Assembly (NCBI RefSeq): GCF_014522265.1
Contig: NZ_CP017024.1
Location: 3,508,001-3,572,000 of the forward strand
Reading direction: 5' to 3'
Length of the DNA: 64,000 nucleotides
Source: Pseudomonas oryzihabitans
GTDB taxonomy: Bacteria; Pseudomonadota; Gammaproteobacteria; Pseudomonadales; Pseudomonadaceae
Each line of letters starts with the position of its first letter. Position 1 is the first letter of the stretch. Under the pieces are notes generated by a model that was not told the origin of the DNA, searched no databases, and worked only from the letters and a program-made list of their open reading frames with translations. The position numbers and the translations under genes are program-made. Of the stretch, positions 55,487 to 64,000 are shown in pieces.

Positions 55487-56512
55487 TCACGAAGGCCTGT
55501 TCAGGGAGTCGCGCGGCTCATGACCGGCAGCGGTGGGCTTGGCCTCGCTGCGGGTCTTGTACAGCGACACCAGCACGCCACCGGCCAGCAGGCCCAGGGT
55601 CACGCTCAGGGAGATCGCCGGGGGGATCTTGCCGATGATGCCCACCAGGAAGATCTTGCAGCCGATGAACACCAGCACCAGCGCCAGGGCGTACTTGAGA
55701 TAGGCGAAGCGATGGATCATCGCCGCCAGGGCGAAGTACAGGGCGCGCAGGCCAAGGATGGCGAAGACGTTGGAGGTGTAGACGATGAAGGGATCCTGGG
55801 TGATGGCGAAGATCGCCGGCACGCTGTCCACCGCGAACACCAGGTCGGCGCACTCGATCACGATCAGCGCCAGGAACATCGGCGTCACCCAGAGCACCGT
55901 CTTGCCGCTGGCATCGGGCTGGCGCACGAAGAAATGCTGGCCGTGCAGCTCGTCGGTCACGCGCAGCTTCTTGCGCAGGAATTTGATGAAGAAGTTGTCG
56001 TCGAGCTTGGGCTCTTCGTCCACCTTGGCGAACAGCATCTTGACCCCGGTGATCACCAGGAAGGCGCCAAAGACGTAGAGGATCCAGTCGAACTGGTGGA
56101 TCAGGGCGGCGCCCAGGCCGATCATGATGGCGCGCAGCACGATCACCCCGAGGATGCCCCAGAACAGCACCCGGTGCTGGTATTCCCGCGGGATGGCGAA
56201 GAAGCCGAAGATCACCGCCATGAGGAAGACGTTGTCCATGGACAGCGACTTCTCGATCAGGAACCCGGTGACGTAGTCGAGGCTGGCATCGGCGCCCTTG
56301 AGCTGCCAGACGAAGAGGGCGAACAGCAGGCCCGCGGTGATGTAGCCCGCGGACAGCAGCAGGCTTTCCTTGACCTCGATGGGCTTGTTCTCCTTGTGGA
56401 GGACACCCAGGTCGAAGGCCAGCAGGGCGATGACGACGGCGAAGAAGGTCAGCCACATCCAGGTGGCGGTGCCGAGGAAGTCGGCGAAGAGGAATGCATG
56501 CAGGGCGTTCAT
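55487..56512 (-). CDS. TerC/Alx-family integral membrane protein
   Basis: 341 residues, about nine hydrophobic segments, with conserved acidic membrane motifs FDLGVLHKE, EKSLSMDNVF and ECADLVFAVDSVPAIFA. TerC/Alx proteins export manganese or support metalation of exported proteins. AAGGAGGGGCTC precedes the ATG at 56510-56512. I looked for a yybP-ykoY manganese riboswitch in the 140 bases upstream and saw no convincing match. Confidence 0.92.
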   Translation of the reverse strand: MNALHAFLFADFLGTATWMWLTFFAVVIALLAFDLGVLHKENKPIEVKESLLLSAGYITAGLLFALFVWQLKGADASLDYVTGFLIEKSLSMDNVFLMAVIFGFFAIPREYQHRVLFWGILGVIVLRAIMIGLGAALIHQFDWILYVFGAFLVITGVKMLFAKVDEEPKLDDNFFIKFLRKKLRVTDELHGQHFFVRQPDASGKTVLWVTPMFLALIVIECADLVFAVDSVPAIFAITQDPFIVYTSNVFAILGLRALYFALAAMIHRFAYLKYALALVLVFIGCKIFLVGIIGKIPPAISLSVTLGLLAGGVLVSLYKTRSEAKPTAAGHEPRDSLNRPS

Positions 56513-56655
56513 GAGCCCCTCCTTAGTCAAGTTTCAAGACTATGACTCGACATGGCGGCACATACCGTCAGAGGGGCCCGGGTCACCAGGACAGGATTTC
56601 GAACTCGCGCACATTCGGCAAGGCTTGCAGTTTTACAAAATGCAACCGCTCTGGA

Positions 56656-57087
56656 TCAGGCCTCTCGGGAGGAATGGTGGCCGGTGATCAGCCAGCGGCC
56701 GTCGATCTGCTCGAAGGTGAAGAGAAAGCGTGCGGGCACACTGATGACCTGCTCGCCATCGCGATAGTGGAAGACATAGAGGCCGCCGACCACCACGGTG
56801 CTGAGTTTGCTGCTGACCCTCTTCTTGAAGATCTCCACGTCGCACACCAGCCCCTCATTGGCGAGGAAATTGCGGAAATATTCCCGCCGGCTGTCCTCGC
56901 AGTCCCGCACCTCGTTGGAAAGCGTCGGCACCAGGATGGCGTCGGGCGCATAGAGCGCAAGAATGGCTTCCACATCGCGGGTGGCGACGGTCGCCGCCCA
57001 GGTGTGCAGAGCAGCCTTGGCGCCGGCGAGGCAGGCGATCTCTTCGTTGGAGCGAGCAGGCGCGTGGGCAGGACTGGCAACGGACAC
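56656..57087 (-). CDS. SnoaL-like/CaMKII-association-domain protein
   Basis: 143 residues from a GTG at 57085-57087, with GAGGATAACGCC upstream. NTF2-like fold: ALHTWAATVATRDVEAILALYAPDAILVPTLSN, RREYFRNFLAN, and C-terminal RFLFTFEQIDGRWLITGHHSS. These small proteins are binding or isomerase-like domains. No substrate is evident. The longer frame to 57201 crosses the palindromic promoter region and is rejected. Confidence 0.82.
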   Translation of the reverse strand: MSVASPAHAPARSNEEIACLAGAKAALHTWAATVATRDVEAILALYAPDAILVPTLSNEVRDCEDSRREYFRNFLANEGLVCDVEIFKKRVSSKLSTVVVGGLYVFHYRDGEQVISVPARFLFTFEQIDGRWLITGHHSSREA

Positions 57088-57112
57088 GGCGTTATCCTCA
57101 GGTGAACTTGAA

Positions 57113-57131
57113 ATTGTTATAATATAACAAT
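57113..57131. promoter_or_regulatory. Perfect AT-rich palindrome upstream of the SnoaL-like gene
   Basis: ATTGTTATAATATAACAAT has nine-base arms around one central base and lies 26 bases before the GTG. It also contains -10-like TATAAT bases, so it could be an operator overlapping the promoter. Confidence 0.6.
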
Positions 57132-57250
57132 TGGTACTGAGCGAGTACGTGCCATGGCCAGATCGTTGGAAGATGACACCGGTCGGGGAGATCCGGGTCA
57201 TGACGGGGCGGCGTCGCCGTCGGTAGCCGGCGACGGCGGAGGAGTGCGGC

Positions 57251-57562
57251 TCAGCGATTCTCGATCTTCGAGCGCAGCGGGATCTCTTCGCGGGAATCGG
57301 TCTCGCTCACCGGCTGGCCGACCATCTCTTCATAGACCGCTGGCTGGGCGATGAACAGGCGCACCTCCTTGACGTCGTCGAGGATACGCCGGGCTTCTTC
57401 CACCGAGGCCACGTGCAGGGTCGCGCCCTTGTCATCGGCGACCGGTACCGAGGTGCCTTCCACCAAGGCATGGATGACGTAGGAGCCGCCTTCCATGGAC
57501 ACCAGGTTGACTTCCTTGACCGCGCCGGCCTTGACCTGCTGATTCAGCTCTTTGATATTCAT
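57251..57562 (-). CDS. DUF6482-like small protein
   Basis: 103 residues, soluble, starting MNIKELNQQVKAGAVKEVNLVSMEGGSYVIHALVEG. A helix-rich C-terminal half follows (SVEEARRILDDVKEVRLFIAQPAVYEEMVGQP). GAGG lies seven bases before the ATG at 57560-57562. Such proteins are common in Pseudomonas. Their function is unknown. Confidence 0.78.
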   Translation of the reverse strand: MNIKELNQQVKAGAVKEVNLVSMEGGSYVIHALVEGTSVPVADDKGATLHVASVEEARRILDDVKEVRLFIAQPAVYEEMVGQPVSETDSREEIPLRSKIENR

Positions 57563-57687
57563 CGACACACCTCGGTTATCACGCTAACGAGCCCTCCGCG
57601 GCGGCAGGGGGAGTTAGGGATTCGAGGCGAGGGCAGGGCTGGGAGTTCCGATGCGAGAGGCGGCCAGGGCGCGTTTTGCGGCTTTTT

Positions 57688-58740
57688 TCAGTACCCCGTC
57701 ATTTCCAGATAGCCCACCCCCTTGGCGCTGCCCTCCACCCTGACCGGACCTTCCCAGTAGGGCGTGCCCAGGGCCATCCAGGCATCGGGGTTGACCGCCG
57801 CGATATGCAGATCGAGCTGCCGCCCCGGCAGGGTGATGGACCAGCGTACCGGCACCTCGCGTCCGGCGACCCTGTGGGTGGACTCCGGCGCCAGGCGGAT
57901 ATCGCCGGGATGCAGGGGCTGGTTGTGGCCGTCGGCACCGATCAGGTTGCCGAACAGATAGTGCTGGCCGTCGGCCTGGCGCAAGCGATAGAGCATCAGT
58001 TGCCGACCGTCGTCCAGGTGCAGGGAAAACCAGTCCCAGCCGAGCTGGTCCGCGGCCAGGTGCTGGCTGCTCCATTCGCGATCCAGCCAGGCCAGGCCCT
58101 TGACCGGCACGCGCCGGCCTTCGATCTCCAATTCGCCCTGGGCCTGGAAGAACGGCTGGCTGTAGTAGTAGGACGCCTGGCCGCTGGCGGATTTGCGACT
58201 CACCCCGCCTACGCCCTGGAGCACCAGCGGGCCGCTGGCGGCGAGATTCAGCCGGTAGGCGAAGCCCGGACCCTGGGTCCGAACCTCGGCGCGTCCGTTC
58301 AGGTCTCCGCTCAGCCGCCAGTCGTCGATCCAGGCGGAAAAGGGCGCGGCGGTCACCCCGGCCTGGCCGATGCCGCCGCGACCCTGGGTCTGGGCGGAAA
58401 ACTGGCGGGTCTCGCTGGTAAGACCGGCATGGCCCAGCCAGAGGTTGCCGTTGCTCCAGCCGGGCTGGTCGGCGCCGGGGCGCAGGGCGCTGCGGAACAG
58501 CGTCCATTGCACGCCGTATTGATGGCCCTCGGCATCGCTGAGGTTGGCCGTGACGTACCACCATTCGATGCGGAAATCCGGGTGGGCGCCGTGATCGGCC
58601 GGAAAGCTGAAGACCTTGCCCGGCACTACCGGGGCGAAGTTCTCGCTGCCCTGGCCGAGGCCGGCGAAGCCTGCGGACGGCGGCTGCTCGTCGCAACCGG
58701 TGAGCAGCAGGAATGCGACCAGCAGGACCCTAGCGTTCAT
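57688..58740 (-). CDS. AttH-like lipocalin-domain lipoprotein
   Basis: 350 residues. Lipobox LLLTGC has Cys16, then the AttH/CrtC-like lipocalin pattern: DHGAHPDFRIEWWYVTANLSD, GVQWTLFRSAL, LAWLDREWSSQHLAADQLGWDWFSLHLDDGRQLMLYRLR. The start overlaps the end of the permease gene by 11 bases. It is part of an AttEFGH-type ABC system that is widespread but poorly characterised. The protein is probably tethered in the periplasm. Confidence 0.88.
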   Translation of the reverse strand: MNARVLLVAFLLLTGCDEQPPSAGFAGLGQGSENFAPVVPGKVFSFPADHGAHPDFRIEWWYVTANLSDAEGHQYGVQWTLFRSALRPGADQPGWSNGNLWLGHAGLTSETRQFSAQTQGRGGIGQAGVTAAPFSAWIDDWRLSGDLNGRAEVRTQGPGFAYRLNLAASGPLVLQGVGGVSRKSASGQASYYYSQPFFQAQGELEIEGRRVPVKGLAWLDREWSSQHLAADQLGWDWFSLHLDDGRQLMLYRLRQADGQHYLFGNLIGADGHNQPLHPGDIRLAPESTHRVAGREVPVRWSITLPGRQLDLHIAAVNPDAWMALGTPYWEGPVRVEGSAKGVGYLEMTGY

Positions 58741-61189
58741 TACCGAGTTCTCGCAGCAGATCCAGCGGTTGACTGCGCTGCAGCCGAAGCAGGGGCCAGG
58801 CGGCCGCCAGCAGGGTCGCCAGCAGGGCAATGGCGGAGAGCGCCAGCAACTGGCCCGGAAAGACCTGCAGCGGCAATCGCCAGCCAAAGGCCTGGACGTT
58901 CACCACCGCCACCAGGCACCAGGCGAGCAGGATGCCCAATGGGATGGCCAGCGCCAGGGTCAGCAGGGCGAGCCCCAGCAACTGGCCCAGACTGAGCAGG
59001 ATCAGCCGCGGACGCTCGATGCCCAGCGCCCAGAGTGGCGCGAGCTGGCCGAGACGGCGCTGCGCCTGGCCGAGCAGGGCGATGAACAGGGCGAGACCGG
59101 CCACTGCCAAGGTCAGGGCATTGAGCGCCGCGGTGGCGCTGAAGGTGCGCTCGAAGACCTGGTCGGCATAGCGCCGCAGCTGACCCTGGTCGATGGAATG
59201 ACTGGCGTCCAGTGCGAAGCGCTGCTGCAGCTCGCTGCGCAGGGCCTCCACCTGCGCCGGCGCCATGCGGACGACGATGCGCACCAGGGCGGCATCCGGC
59301 CACAGCGCCCGCAGCCGGGCCTGGGGTAGCAGCAGGTGGCCACGCGGATTGCCATAGTCGGCATAGGTGGCGAGCACCGGGGCGGACCAGCGACCCTGGC
59401 TGCCCTGCAGCTCCAGCCGTTGCCCCTTGACCACCCCCAGGCGGCGGGCCAGTTGCTCGCTGAGCATCAGGCCATCACCGGCGAAGAACGGCGTCCAGGC
59501 CTCGTCGCCGGCATCGAGCAGCGGCCAGTGTCGCCGATAGAGATCGGCGTCGAGGATACCGCTCAGGGTAGATGGCTGGCCTTGAATACCCGTCTCCCGT
59601 TCGTACACCGGCAGTACCGCGCGCACGCTGGATTGGCGGGGCAGCCAGTCGAGCAGGGTCGCCGCCTGGGCAGCGTCCTGCGGGCGCAGATAGAGTTCGG
59701 CGGCCAGGCGCTGGTCGAGCCAGCCATCGAAGGTGCGGCGAAAACCCTCGGTCATGCTGCCGGCGCCGACATTGGCCGCCAGGGCCAGCAACAACGCCAT
59801 CAGCGCCTGGGACAGTCCGGGCAACTGTTGTCGGGCGTCGGCCAGGAACCAGCGCGAAAGTGGCCGCCGTGCCCGCTTCAGCAGGAGATCCAGCAGAGCG
59901 CTCAGCAGCGGCGGCAACGCCAGCGCGGCAGCCAGCAGGAGGCAACCCAGCAGGGCCAGGCCGCTGGCCAGGCTGTTGCCGCCCAGCCAGAGGACCAGCG
60001 CCGCCAGGCCCACCAGCAGGGCACCCAGCGCCTGGCGACGCAGCCAGCGGCCATGGGCAGCGCGCCAGGCCTCGCCCTGGGCCAGGGCCAGCAGCGGTAG
60101 CCGCGCCGCGCGCCACAGACCATCGGCACCGGCCAGCAGGGCTCCACCCAGGCTGAGGCCGAGGCCGGCCAGCCACCAGGCCGGACTCAGGGTCAGGCTG
60201 CCGGCGATTTCGGCGCCGTAGAGGCCGCGCAGGCTGGCCGCCACATCGGGTAGCAACAGCGCCGCCAGAAGGTACCCGCTGGCAACCCCCAGGGCGCCCG
60301 CCACCAGGGCGATCAGCGCCAGCTCCAGGGTCAGCGCCAGTACCAGGGTCGCGGCCGACAGGCCACAGGCGCGCAGGGTACGCAGTAGGGCCCGGCGCTG
60401 TTCCAGCGCCAGACCGGTCGCGGCATGGACAATGAACAGGCCGACGGCAAAGGCCAGCAGGCCGAGTGCCAGCAGGTTGAGGTGGAAGCTGTCGGTCAGG
60501 CGGTCCAGTTCGGCGCCCTGGTCATTCTCCACCCGTTGCAGGCTGACCCCGTCCAGGGTGGGCAGGGCACGTTGGAAGGTCTTTGGCAGGATCAGCCGGG
60601 AAAGCTGGTCTGGCGCGTCCAGCAGGCGCTGAGCCTGGCCGATGTCCATTACCAGGGTACCGGGCGCCAGGCCGGGGCGCGGCTGCAACGGTGGCAGCAC
60701 CAGGCCATCGGCGCGATGCAGCACCGCGCCGGCCTGCAGCCGCCATTCACGCAGCGTCTCTGGCGCGATCCAGGTGGTCCCGGTCGGACCGAGGAAGTCG
60801 AACAGGGCCTCTGGCGGTGCGCTGGCCGTCACGCCGCGATCGCTGGGCAGACTGACTGGTTCGATGCCCAGCAGTGGCAGGGCGCCCTCGCGCTCGGCCA
60901 GGGTCAGGCGCCCCTGTAGGACGGGCGACACCGGCCAGCCCTGGCGGCGCAGTTCGACGAACAGCGCCTGGGGCAAGCGCTTGCCGTCGGGGGCTTCAAG
61001 ACTCGACTGGTCGGCGCCGAAGAGGGCGCTGGCCTGGGCATAGCTCTGGCGGGCCTGGGCGTTGAGCGCCAGCACTCCGGTCAGCAGTGCGGTCGCCAGC
61101 CACAGGCCGGCGACCAGGCCGGCGAGTTGCAGGGGATGCCGCCGCCAGTGACTGACCAGGCTGTGCAGACTCCAGTAGAGCAGCCTCAT
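58730..61189 (-). CDS. ABC transporter permease with duplicated FtsX-type domains
   Basis: 819 residues. The N-terminal TM is followed by a large periplasmic MacB-like domain (about 40-235). Three TMs (about 240-345) form the first FtsX unit, then come further TMs, a second periplasmic region (about 485-680) and a terminal set of three TMs. This is the fused AttF/AttG type (predicted permease with two FtsX halves). The start overlaps the ATPase stop by four bases. It ends in QPLDLLRELGNER, inside the next gene's start. Confidence 0.9.
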   Translation of the reverse strand: MRLLYWSLHSLVSHWRRHPLQLAGLVAGLWLATALLTGVLALNAQARQSYAQASALFGADQSSLEAPDGKRLPQALFVELRRQGWPVSPVLQGRLTLAEREGALPLLGIEPVSLPSDRGVTASAPPEALFDFLGPTGTTWIAPETLREWRLQAGAVLHRADGLVLPPLQPRPGLAPGTLVMDIGQAQRLLDAPDQLSRLILPKTFQRALPTLDGVSLQRVENDQGAELDRLTDSFHLNLLALGLLAFAVGLFIVHAATGLALEQRRALLRTLRACGLSAATLVLALTLELALIALVAGALGVASGYLLAALLLPDVAASLRGLYGAEIAGSLTLSPAWWLAGLGLSLGGALLAGADGLWRAARLPLLALAQGEAWRAAHGRWLRRQALGALLVGLAALVLWLGGNSLASGLALLGCLLLAAALALPPLLSALLDLLLKRARRPLSRWFLADARQQLPGLSQALMALLLALAANVGAGSMTEGFRRTFDGWLDQRLAAELYLRPQDAAQAATLLDWLPRQSSVRAVLPVYERETGIQGQPSTLSGILDADLYRRHWPLLDAGDEAWTPFFAGDGLMLSEQLARRLGVVKGQRLELQGSQGRWSAPVLATYADYGNPRGHLLLPQARLRALWPDAALVRIVVRMAPAQVEALRSELQQRFALDASHSIDQGQLRRYADQVFERTFSATAALNALTLAVAGLALFIALLGQAQRRLGQLAPLWALGIERPRLILLSLGQLLGLALLTLALAIPLGILLAWCLVAVVNVQAFGWRLPLQVFPGQLLALSAIALLATLLAAAWPLLRLQRSQPLDLLRELGNER

Positions 61190-61860
61190 GATGGGCCCAC
61201 GGCTGCGCCGCCGAGACGTCCGCGTTCCAGTTGCAGGGTGCGATCGAGATGACTGGCGATACGCGCGCTGTGGGTCACCATCAGCAGGCTGCTGCCGGTC
61301 TCGGCCACCAGTTCCAGCAACAGGGCGAGGGCCTGGTTGCCACTGGCTTCGTCGAGATTGCCGGTGGGTTCATCGGCGAGCAGCAGGGGTGGCCGGGAGG
61401 CGAGCGCCCGCCCCAGGGCCACGCGCTGCTGCTGGCCGCCGGAGAGCTGTTCCGGATAGCGTTCCAGCAGGGTGGCCAGGCCCAGGCGTTCGGCCAGCTC
61501 GGCTTGCCAGCGCGGATCATGGCGGCCGGCCAGCCGGGCCTGGAAGGCGAGATTGTCGGCCACGGTCAGACTGGCGATCAGATTGAATTGCTGGAAGATC
61601 AGCCCGATGCCCTCGCGGCGCCAGGTGGCCAGACCACGCTCGTTGAGGCTGGCGAGTGCCTGGCCGGCGGCCTGGATCTGGCCGCGGTCAGGTCGGTCGA
61701 GACCGGCGACCAGGTGCAGCAGGGTGCTCTTGCCACTGCCGGATTCGCCCATGAGCGCCAGACTCGCGCCCCGCGCCAGGCTCAGGTCCACGCCGCGCAG
61801 GACCGGCAGCGGCCCCTGGGGCGTGGGATAACTCTTGTGCAGATCGGTGATGGTCAGCAT
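61186..61860 (-). CDS. ABC transporter ATP-binding protein (LolD/MacB type)
   Basis: 224 residues with Walker A GESGSGKST, signature LSGGQQQRVALGRAL, Walker B LLLADEPTGNLD and H-loop MVTHS. The start at 61860 has GGAGG upstream; the residues before it in the open frame are rejected. It pairs with the FtsX-type permease, so it probably drives a mechanotransmission or lipoprotein-type process at the periplasmic side rather than classical transport. Confidence 0.93.
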   Translation of the reverse strand: MLTITDLHKSYPTPQGPLPVLRGVDLSLARGASLALMGESGSGKSTLLHLVAGLDRPDRGQIQAAGQALASLNERGLATWRREGIGLIFQQFNLIASLTVADNLAFQARLAGRHDPRWQAELAERLGLATLLERYPEQLSGGQQQRVALGRALASRPPLLLADEPTGNLDEASGNQALALLLELVAETGSSLLMVTHSARIASHLDRTLQLERGRLGGAAVGPS

Positions 61861-61923
61861 CGCGCCTCCAGCGCCGGTCGTGGTCTGCAATCGACCGGGC
61901 GCGGGCGGTGACGTTCAGCGCGG

Positions 61924-62214
61924 TCAGCGGCGCTTGGCCTTGCCCTTGCCAGCTTTTTCGTCTTCCTCGCGCTGCAGGCGTTCGCACTTGCGCACCATGT
62001 TCAGGTAGTACACGGCGCTGCCGGCGAACAGGATGATGGGCAGCGCCAGGGACATTTCCAGCAGGCTGCCGGGGAAGGCGCTGGGCACCCAGTGGTGATA
62101 GAGCAGGATGCCGATCGCCAGCAGCACCGAGTACAGCAGGCCGTAGCCGCCGGCCTTGCGCGATTCGCGGGCGAGGTCGAGGGGCGGGCGATTCAGATCG
62201 TTGGGCTCGAACAT
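61924..62214 (-). CDS. Small two-TM membrane protein, hypothetical
   Basis: 96 residues. Two hydrophobic segments (about 24-43 and 55-70) are followed by a basic, Lys/Arg-rich tail (KCERLQREEDEKAGKGKAKRR). It is unrecognised. It lies just upstream of the ABC operon on the same strand and may be its first gene. Confidence 0.72.
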   Translation of the reverse strand: MFEPNDLNRPPLDLARESRKAGGYGLLYSVLLAIGILLYHHWVPSAFPGSLLEMSLALPIILFAGSAVYYLNMVRKCERLQREEDEKAGKGKAKRR

Positions 62215-62469
62215 GGAGGTCTCTAGCAGGCACTGAAGAAGGCGCTAGTCTAGCGCCTGGACTCGCGCCGGTCGCCACTGCTCGGGCACCCCGGACAAGA
62301 CGTCGCAGGGATTGCCCGCCCCTCGTTCACGCGATGTTCAGGCAGACCTAAGCTTGAAATCTTATCCTTTGCAGCCATTTAGAGGCCTGACGATGGCAAG
62401 CGAGCAGGTCTCCTTGTAAGCTCGATCAGTTATTTGAACGCGCACAATGCGCACGGATAAGGAATCAAC

Positions 62470-63243
62470 ATGAAACAGTATCGGTTGGCAGCAGCGGTGG
62501 CCCTGGTGGGTCTGGTTCTGAGCGGCTGCGACTCCAAGCCCAAGGTCGAGCTGGAAAGCCCGGCCCAGAAGGCGTCCTACGGCATCGGCCTGAACATGGG
62601 CAAGAGCCTGGCCCAGGAAGGTATCGATGACCTGGATCCCAAGGCCGTCGCCCTGGGTATCGAGGACGCCGTTGGCAAGAAGGACCAGAAGCTGACCGAT
62701 CAGCAGCTGACCGAAGCCTTCGCCGCCCTGCAGAAGCGTGCCGAAGAGAAGATGACCAAGGTCAGCGAAGACAACGCCAAGGCCGGCAAGAAGTTTCTTG
62801 AAGAGAACGGCAAGAAGCCTGGTGTGATCACCACCGCCTCCGGCCTGCAGTACGAAGTGGTCAAGAAGGCCGACGGCCCGCAGCCCAAGCCCACCGACGT
62901 GGTCACCGTGCACTACGAGGGCAAGCTGGTCGACGGTACCGTGTTCGACAGCTCCATCAAGCGTGGCACCCCGATCGACCTGCCGGTCAACGGCGTGATT
63001 CCGGGTTGGGTCGAGGCGCTGCAACTGATGCATGTCGGCGAGAAGATCAAGCTGTACATCCCCTCCGAGCTGGCCTACGGCGCCCAGAGCCCGAGCCCGG
63101 CGATCCCGGCCAACTCGGTGCTGGTGTTCGACCTGGAACTGCTCGGCATCAAGGACGCCGCTGCTGCCGACGCCGAAGACGCCCCGGTCGCTCCGGCTGC
63201 CGATGCGCCGGCCGCTGCCGAAAAGGCCCCGGCCAAGAAGTAA
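62470..63243 (+). CDS. fkpA: FkpA/Mip-type FKBP prolyl isomerase lipoprotein
   Basis: 257 residues. Lipobox LVLSGC has Cys20. An N-terminal helical dimerisation domain (about 28-120, KASYGIGLNMGKSLAQEGIDDLDPKAVALGI) precedes the C-terminal FKBP domain (VTVHYEGKLVDGTVFDSS, VNGVIPGWVEAL, IPSELAYG). The tail is Ala/Pro-rich. It is a periplasmic chaperone and prolyl isomerase. GATAAGGAATCAAC precedes the ATG. Confidence 0.95.
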   Translation: MKQYRLAAAVALVGLVLSGCDSKPKVELESPAQKASYGIGLNMGKSLAQEGIDDLDPKAVALGIEDAVGKKDQKLTDQQLTEAFAALQKRAEEKMTKVSEDNAKAGKKFLEENGKKPGVITTASGLQYEVVKKADGPQPKPTDVVTVHYEGKLVDGTVFDSSIKRGTPIDLPVNGVIPGWVEALQLMHVGEKIKLYIPSELAYGAQSPSPAIPANSVLVFDLELLGIKDAAAADAEDAPVAPAADAPAAAEKAPAKK

Positions 63244-63262
63244 GCCGCGCCTGCTGTATCAG

Positions 63263-63286
63263 ACGCCCTGCCTTGCAGGGCGTTTT
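63263..63286 (+). terminator. Rho-independent terminator of fkpA
   Basis: ACGCCCTGC-CTT-GCAGGGCGT followed by TTT, 19 bases after the stop. Confidence 0.88.
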
Positions 63287-63393
63287 ACGTTGGGCGGCGG
63301 GAAACCCTGACGCAGCGGTGCGATCAAAGCTGGGGTGCAAAGCCCTGCGCCAAAGGGGTTGCTGCCCTCCGTTCTCCATTGCTCGAGGTGTCC

Positions 63394-63858
63394 ATGAAGC
63401 CGCCGAAGAATTTTGATCGCTATCTGGGTATCGCCCAGCGCCTGCTGATCCGTGGCCGCCTGCCGGCGCTGCTGCTCGGCGTCGCGCGCAAGACCAGCAA
63501 GCGTGGACTCAAGCTGGGCGAGGCCCGTGAGACCCTGGGACTATTCCATCAGTTGCTGCTGGCCTGGTGGCGCGGCGAGTATCGCGGGGTCAGCCGCAAG
63601 ACGCTGCTGACCGTAGCCGGCGGCTTGGTCTATTTCCTGCTGCCCATCGACCTCATTCCCGACTGGGTGCCCATGTTCGGTCTGCTCGACGACCTCGCCG
63701 TGCTGGCCTGGGTCGGCAAGGCCTGCAGCGACGAGCTGGATGGCTTCCGAGCCTGGCGCGCCAACCGTACCGCAAGTCAGCAGGCGGCCCTGGCCGCGCT
63801 GCCCGACCGGCACGAACGGCCGGCGGCAGGTGTCGCCCTCGATCAGCTGCGGGACTGA
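63394..63858 (+). CDS. YkvA-family (DUF1232) membrane protein
   Basis: 154 residues with the family core VYFLLPIDLIPDWVPMFGLLDDLAVLAW (about 75-105) in one hydrophobic segment and an Arg/Lys-rich N-terminal half. The start at 63394 has GAGG upstream. It is of unknown function, often small and membrane-associated. Confidence 0.88.
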   Translation: MKPPKNFDRYLGIAQRLLIRGRLPALLLGVARKTSKRGLKLGEARETLGLFHQLLLAWWRGEYRGVSRKTLLTVAGGLVYFLLPIDLIPDWVPMFGLLDDLAVLAWVGKACSDELDGFRAWRANRTASQQAALAALPDRHERPAAGVALDQLRD

Positions 63859-63863
63859 ATGGC

Positions 63864-64000
63864 TTGAGCGTACGCATCAGTCGCCAGCACTGGCTGGCCT
63901 TGCTGGATGAACTGGAAAGTGCGCGGCGCAGCCGCAGCCTGCTGACCTATCGCTCGGTGATCGAGCGGCTGGGGCTGCCCCAGCCGGCGATGGTGACTCT
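63864..64000 (+). CDS. Start of a hypothetical helical protein (cut by window end)
   Basis: The open frame from a TTG at 63864, five bases after the ykvA-like stop, continues to the window edge. It reads VRISRQHWLALLDELESARR, then SLLTYRSVIERLGLPQPAMVT. The last part has the look of a helix-turn-helix helix pair. Too little is visible to name it; close spacing suggests cotranscription with the YkvA gene. Confidence 0.6.
   Translation, partial: MSVRISRQHWLALLDELESARRSRSLLTYRSVIERLGLPQPAMVT

Noticed and set aside
56513-56655. Manganese riboswitch (yybP-ykoY) upstream of terC
   Set aside because: The region is short and I could not find the conserved loops; only a plain ribosome-binding site is clear.

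Overview
The window looks like a chromosomal piece of a high-GC Pseudomonas. The order bepA, TusA-like, bcp, gcvR, dapA, bamC, MBL hydrolase, purC and tRNA-Ser at the left end is typical of the genus. fadD, hrpA, the FKBPs and the lldR-lldP-lut block also fit. The second chemotaxis cluster and the lactate block make me think of the P. oryzihabitans/psychrotolerans/luteola side of the genus, but that is recollection, not proof. I see no prophage, insertion sequence, CRISPR array or plasmid gene.

Layout. 1-6.7 kb is a housekeeping block: outer-membrane quality control (BepA, BamC), lysine/DAP and purine synthesis, peroxide defence, and a tRNA-Ser(CGA) with its terminator. 7-16.8 kb is a mixed accessory stretch. 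It holds a small CsrA/RsmN-type RNA-binding protein, a lone RmlD-type reductase, a degenerate sigma-54 activator, exonuclease III, and a large secreted protein with two GH5 domains, the second without its catalytic acid. FKBP and pirin genes follow. 16.8-22 kb carries SfnR plus two acyl-CoA-dehydrogenase/DszC-like flavoproteins (probably sulfur scavenging) around a soluble PAS-PAS-MCP protein of BdlA type. 22-25 kb holds a frameshifted RNase Z, a beta-propeller lipoprotein and a MEKHLA protein.

25-31 kb is an L-lactate module: lutC, lutB and lutA overlap by four bases, the permease LldP lies upstream, and the GntR regulator LldR is divergent across a perfect operator palindrome. 31-45 kb is a complete alternative chemotaxis operon preceded by a near-consensus FliA (sigma-28) promoter. 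Its order is an MCP-like protein with a CheZ-like active-site motif, CheY, a STAS protein, CheA, two poly-HAMP receptors, CheW, a third receptor, CheW, CheR, CheD, CheB (frameshifted here) and a DUF1349 protein. The receptors share identical DNA blocks and end in CheR/CheB-type pentapeptides. No separate cheZ is present, so the first gene is the best candidate for the CheY-P sink.

45.5-64 kb returns to metabolism and the envelope: a MaoC-type hydratase divergent from fadD, an SGNH-like secreted protein, the helicase HrpA, a DUF1206 membrane protein, a Gre-family factor, and a repeat-rich intergenic region. A small lipoprotein, TerC, a SnoaL-like protein, DUF6482, an AttEFGH-like ABC system, an FkpA lipoprotein and a YkvA protein complete it.

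The strongest leads are the receptor/CheZ-like hybrid in the chemotaxis operon, the tandem active/dead GH5 protein, and the RsmN-type CsrA paralogue. Two single-base frameshifts (rnz and cheB) both fall in G runs and should be checked against raw reads before being treated as biology.
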